The notes under the pieces: generated by a model
What the model saw: the letters and a program-made list of their open reading frames with translations, nothing else
Database searches by the model: none
Told to the model about the DNA's origin: nothing
Position numbers and translations under genes: made by a program
NCBI GenBank assembly: GCA_021833045.1
Contig: JAKBGP010000088.1
Span: 1-8,015, forward strand
Source: Thermoplasmata archaeon
GTDB lineage: Archaea > Thermoplasmatota > Thermoplasmata > Thermoplasmatales > Thermoplasmataceae
Direction: 5' to 3'
Length of the DNA: 8,015 bases
Shown here: in pieces, positions 5,481 to 8,015 of the stretch
How the letters are laid out: each line of letters opens with the position of its first letter
How positions within the stretch are numbered: position 1 is the first letter of the stretch

Positions 5481-5652
5481 GTGGTACAAACTCCTCAGTA
5501 TTAGCTATCCTGTCAAGCTCGTTGAAGAAAATAGCCTTCTTGCTGATCTCGAGGAGTTTTTCTATTATTTCATCATAGGTCTGACCCTTTCTCCCGACTT
5601 TCTTGAGTTTCTCCCTGGTCTCTTTAGAAATTTGTATAGTAGTCTGCTCCAT
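5467..5652 (-). CDS. relB: RelB-like antitoxin, second RelBE pair
   Basis: A 61-residue protein from the ATG at 5652. MEQTTIQISKETREKLKKVGRKGQTYDEIIEKLLEISKKA follows the same plan as the antitoxin at 4811-5032 (TIQI strand, then a KETREKLKK helix and TYDEIIEKLL), so the two antitoxins are distant relatives. The short tail IFFNELDRIANTEEFVPLDDL is different; it resembles the C-terminal segment common to RelB-type antitoxins (EEFVPLDDL) and should bind the toxin. The gene reads into relE. A TATA-like box and a palindrome lie just upstream. The differing tails suggest each antitoxin serves mainly its own toxin, which is inference. Confidence 0.87.
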   Translation of the reverse strand: MEQTTIQISKETREKLKKVGRKGQTYDEIIEKLLEISKKAIFFNELDRIANTEEFVPLDDL

Positions 5653-5655
5653 AAC

Positions 5656-5680
5656 ATATTAATATTATAGTCATATATAA
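5656..5680 (-). promoter_or_regulatory. Promoter and short palindrome of relBE 2
   Basis: On the minus strand TTATATATGA (5671-5680) is a TATA-like box 19-28 bp before the ATG at 5652. ATATTAATAT at 5656-5665 is a perfect 10-bp palindrome between box and start, a candidate antitoxin site, though AT-rich sequence makes such dyads fairly likely by chance. Confidence 0.4.
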
Positions 5681-5837
5681 CAGTTTTCAATAAGTATGTG
5701 TGATATATAATAACGCCGGAACGCGTACTTGACATTCAATTATAAAACGACAAATATTGCTGGAAAAACTGACGGGGCGAGAAATTCATTATGCAGTCAA
5801 AATGGATGTTGAAATGACTTGATGCAAGTAATGAGCA

Positions 5838-5869
5838 GAAATATATTCTGATTCATTATCTCTGATTCA
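5838..5869 (+). promoter_or_regulatory. Promoter of the SWIM gene with a direct repeat
   Basis: GAAATATATT (5838-5847) is a TATA-like box about 23-32 bp before the ATG at 5870, so transcription should start at or next to the start codon. TCTGATTCA occurs twice (5847-5855 and 5861-5869), 14 bp apart, with the second copy touching the ATG. This spacing could be a regulator site, but no regulator is known here. Confidence 0.45.
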
Positions 5870-7795
5870 ATGTTCCCCAAGAAAGTGAAATTCTTTAGAG
5901 AGTTATCATGGGCAGACCTTGTTGCTTGGTCTGGTGGAGAAATAGCGTCGCGAGGAGATAGGTACCAAAAGGAACAGAGGGTTTATGGTCTTGCCATAAC
6001 GCCATCGGGCGGTCTGGTAGCCTGGGTTACCGGAGGACAGAGATATGCAACTTCTGTAGATGTGGTCGAGAACAATCTTGTATCTCACTGCAGCTGCCCC
6101 TATGGGTATAACTGCAAACATGCGGTGGCAGTTATACTCCAATATGCGGAACAGATGAAGAATAAGATCCCATTAGAAATGGCAAAAGACAGCGATGAAC
6201 GCATAATTCTGCTAAATGCGTTAAACCTCGGCAAACCCACAAATGGATCGCGTATTGCCCAGGAAGACAATGCACTAACCGGCAAAATCGGCGTACTCTC
6301 CAAAGAAGAACTCCGAAGCCTAATCGGAGAACTGGCTAACATTTATCCAGAAGCACGCAAATTCTTGAACGATTATTTTATCATCTCTTCGGGAAATGTC
6401 AAAAAGATAGTAGCTGCAACCGAACGAGATATACTTGACCTAAGCGCTGAACCCGCTTGGAAGCATCACTGGGATGATATGCAAAACCTGCCAGATTATT
6501 CCGGGGTCATGAAGCGTCTTGAAATGTTACTATCGTCTGGACACGCGGATGAAGTCCTTCGTCTCGGAGAACAGCTGTTAGAGCAAGGCAGTCAGCAAGT
6601 GGAAGAGAGCGATGATGAAGGCGAAACGGGAGAAGAGGTTGCTACCTGCATGGACGTGGTTTTCAGAGCTCTCCCCCTCTCAAGCTTGGACGTGAAGAGC
6701 AGGATGATTTGGGCCATTGATGCAGATCTCAAGGATGAGTTTGATATTACTCGTGGATCCGAAGTATTTTGGCAGTGCCATTTTGAGGCCTCAGATTGGA
6801 GCCTACTGGCAGATTCGTTGCTAGAACGGTTGTATGATAGTCTACCTCCCGATTTGGGTTCTTTCTCATCATCCTACAAGAGAGATAGGCTTACCAACTG
6901 GATAGTTAAAGCACTGAAGGAGTCAGGAAGGAAGGATGAATGTCTCTCTCTATGCAGAAAAGAAGCTGACAAAACGCACAGCTATGTGCGCGTTGTGAGA
7001 GAGCTGTTGGATGAGGGTTTGATTGACGAAGCAGAAACTTGGATTCGTAAGGGAATAACCACGACGGCTGACTCATTTCCGGGCATTGCTGCTGAACTCC
7101 GTGAAATCTTGTTGGAAATGAAGAAAAGGGCATCGGACTGGTCCGGTGTTTCCGCGCTAATTGTCGAAGAGTACATATATTCACCGAAAGTCGAAACTTA
7201 CAAGGAGCTGGAAACGGCCTGCCAGAAGGCAGGAGTATGGCCTGAAGTTAGAAAGCGCGTTCTGAATTTTCTCGAAACGGGTGTTCCCCCTGATAGTGGA
7301 GCTCAGACCAAAAGTAAAAATGGGTCCGGTATATGGCCTCTGCCACAGACAGGACTTAGTAAGCACTCCAATAGATTCACGACGCATTTTCCTGTTGATG
7401 AGGAACTAATTGATGTGGCAATTTATGAAAGAATGCCTGCCGAAGTTCTGCGATTGTACGATCATTACCTGGCGAAAGGTACTGAAAAAAGATATGGGTT
7501 TGATTGGCGGAGTCCAGTTGAACTGAAAGTCGCGAGAGCTATTTTCAGAGATTTTCCTGACAGAGCCATCCCGATCTGGAAAAGAGTTGTCGATGAGGAG
7601 ATTTCAAAAACCAATGCACGTTCTTATGAGGTAGCTGTTTCGCATATCTCAGAGTTTGAGAAATTAATGGGCGAAGTTGGAAGAATGCCTGAATGGGTTT
7701 CATATGTTTCCCAGTTGAGAGAAGATAATAAGAAAAGGCCGCGTTTCTTATCAACACTTGACAGGATAAACCGGAAGAAGATAATGGACCCTTAG
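5870..7795 (+). CDS. SWIM zinc-finger protein with long helical C-terminal region
   Basis: A 641-residue cytosolic protein with no signal peptide or membrane segment. The N-terminal 90 residues form a SWIM domain: LSWADLVAWSGGEIASRGDRY, strands (VYGLAITPSGGLVAWV), then the metal ligands C74, C76, C82 and H84 in HCSCPYGYNCKHAVAV. SWIM domains bind DNA or proteins and occur in SWI2/SNF2 helicases, transposases and stand-alone proteins like this one. An acidic stretch lies at 242-257 (EESDDEGETGEE). Residues from about 345 on consist of paired helices resembling TPR-like repeats (for example RVVRELLDEGLIDEAETWI and DWSGVSALIVEEYI), a likely protein-binding scaffold. No catalytic domain is seen. 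GC content looks higher than in the TA genes, suggesting another origin. Neighbour relBE 2 is divergent, 217 bp away. The class is firm; the function is unknown. Confidence 0.85.
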   Translation: MFPKKVKFFRELSWADLVAWSGGEIASRGDRYQKEQRVYGLAITPSGGLVAWVTGGQRYATSVDVVENNLVSHCSCPYGYNCKHAVAVILQYAEQMKNKIPLEMAKDSDERIILLNALNLGKPTNGSRIAQEDNALTGKIGVLSKEELRSLIGELANIYPEARKFLNDYFIISSGNVKKIVAATERDILDLSAEPAWKHHWDDMQNLPDYSGVMKRLEMLLSSGHADEVLRLGEQLLEQGSQQVEESDDEGETGEEVATCMDVVFRALPLSSLDVKSRMIWAIDADLKDEFDITRGSEVFWQCHFEASDWSLLADSLLERLYDSLPPDLGSFSSSYKRDRLTNWIVKALKESGRKDECLSLCRKEADKTHSYVRVVRELLDEGLIDEAETWIRKGITTTADSFPGIAAELREILLEMKKRASDWSGVSALIVEEYIYSPKVETYKELETACQKAGVWPEVRKRVLNFLETGVPPDSGAQTKSKNGSGIWPLPQTGLSKHSNRFTTHFPVDEELIDVAIYERMPAEVLRLYDHYLAKGTEKRYGFDWRSPVELKVARAIFRDFPDRAIPIWKRVVDEEISKTNARSYEVAVSHISEFEKLMGEVGRMPEWVSYVSQLREDNKKRPRFLSTLDRINRKKIMDP

Positions 7796-7829
7796 ACTCG
7801 TCAACTCTCGGAGCGTTTAATTGGTTAAT

Positions 7830-7897
7830 ACGGAATAATCCTGTTTCCTACTGTTAAAATTTATGGACCGGTCGGGCTTTCCTTAGTGTTTTAAGAT
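7830..7897 (+). repeat. Dispersed repeat, copy F
   Basis: The core at 7863-7896 reads ATGGACCGGTCGGG, CTTTC, CTTAGTGTTTTAAG. The first palindrome is perfect (GACCGGTC). On the left, ACGGAATAATC at 7830-7840 matches the left block of copies D and E, but more bases separate it from the core, as if about 16 bp were inserted. The copy follows the SWIM stop by 35-70 bp. Confidence 0.7.
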
Positions 7898-8015
7898 GTC
7901 ATGAAAAAAGTTTTTCTGTCCACGCCTGCATGACGGTGCAAGCGTGAGAGTCGGAGAGGCAGCTGTAGTGTTTGCTGACCCGTGAGGTCGACTTTAAGAT
8001 TAGCTGCCCTTCGTC
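7898..8015. other. Unassigned right edge, less AT-rich, with a 7-bp stem
   Basis: These last bases are less AT-rich than the rest of the intergenic DNA. GGCAGCT at 7958-7964 and AGCTGCC at 8002-8008 could pair, enclosing a small GACC-CGTGA-GGTC hairpin (7977-7989). On the minus strand two frames are open to the window edge, one ending at TAA 7891-7893 inside repeat F and one at 7899-7901. It may be the 3' end of a leftward gene or a structured RNA. I recognise neither. Confidence 0.25.

Noticed and set aside
5906..7757. Six minus-strand reading frames of 64-92 codons
   Set aside because: All lie opposite the continuous SWIM gene, which has a recognisable domain and promoter.
2000..7897. CRISPR array
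   Set aside because: The six repeats are 0.6-2.7 kb apart with genes between them; there are no short regular spacers and no cas genes.

Overview
This 8 kb window looks like an accessory island on an archaeal chromosome. Most genes that begin a transcription unit have a TATA-like box about 20-35 bp before the start codon and no ribosome binding site. Second genes of operons carry a purine-rich site about 10 bp upstream. That pattern (leaderless first genes, Shine-Dalgarno only inside operons), the moderate-to-low GC and the toxin-antitoxin (TA) families fit an archaeon. A Thermoplasmatota-type host is plausible, but I cannot prove it from the sequence.

Layout. (1) 92-720, leftward: an intact VapBC pair whose promoter carries a perfect 20-bp palindrome. 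(2) 774-1128: a decayed rightward gene with two nonsense codons and a frameshift. (3) 1169-1612, leftward: an SRPBCC/AHSA1-type protein. (4) 1613-2116: no intact gene, a possible leftward coding remnant, and the first, worn copy (A) of a dispersed repeat. (5) 2117-2705: an intact VapB-type antitoxin followed by a frameshifted VapC pseudogene. (6) 2865-3505: an intact VapBC pair. (7) 3582-4488: an ISL3-family transposase remnant, truncated at its 5' end and frameshifted but with its DDE residues still visible. (8) 4560-5032 and 5202-5652: two leftward RelBE-type pairs. (9) 5870-7795: a 641-residue SWIM zinc-finger protein with a long helical C-terminal region, transcribed divergently from the second RelBE pair. 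(10) 7796-8015: a last repeat copy and an unassigned edge.

The most unusual feature is a repeat of about 35-62 bp found six times (A-F, near 2000, 2711, 3513, 4484, 5120 and 7830), always in the same orientation whatever the direction of the genes. Its core is a GACCGGTC-type palindrome, then GGGATTTG, then an AT-rich inverted repeat of the form GCTTAAA-gt-TTTAAGC. The copies cut the region into blocks that each hold one module: antitoxin plus dead toxin, VapBC, IS remnant, RelBE, and RelBE plus SWIM. Copies B-F abut gene 3' ends, and the IS remnant stops at the edge of copy D. This resembles a cassette array of stability modules whose boundary element is not one I recognise.

The TA pairs are probably autoregulated: several promoters have an inverted repeat on or beside the TATA box. 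No integrase, tRNA gene, rRNA gene or CRISPR array is visible in the window.
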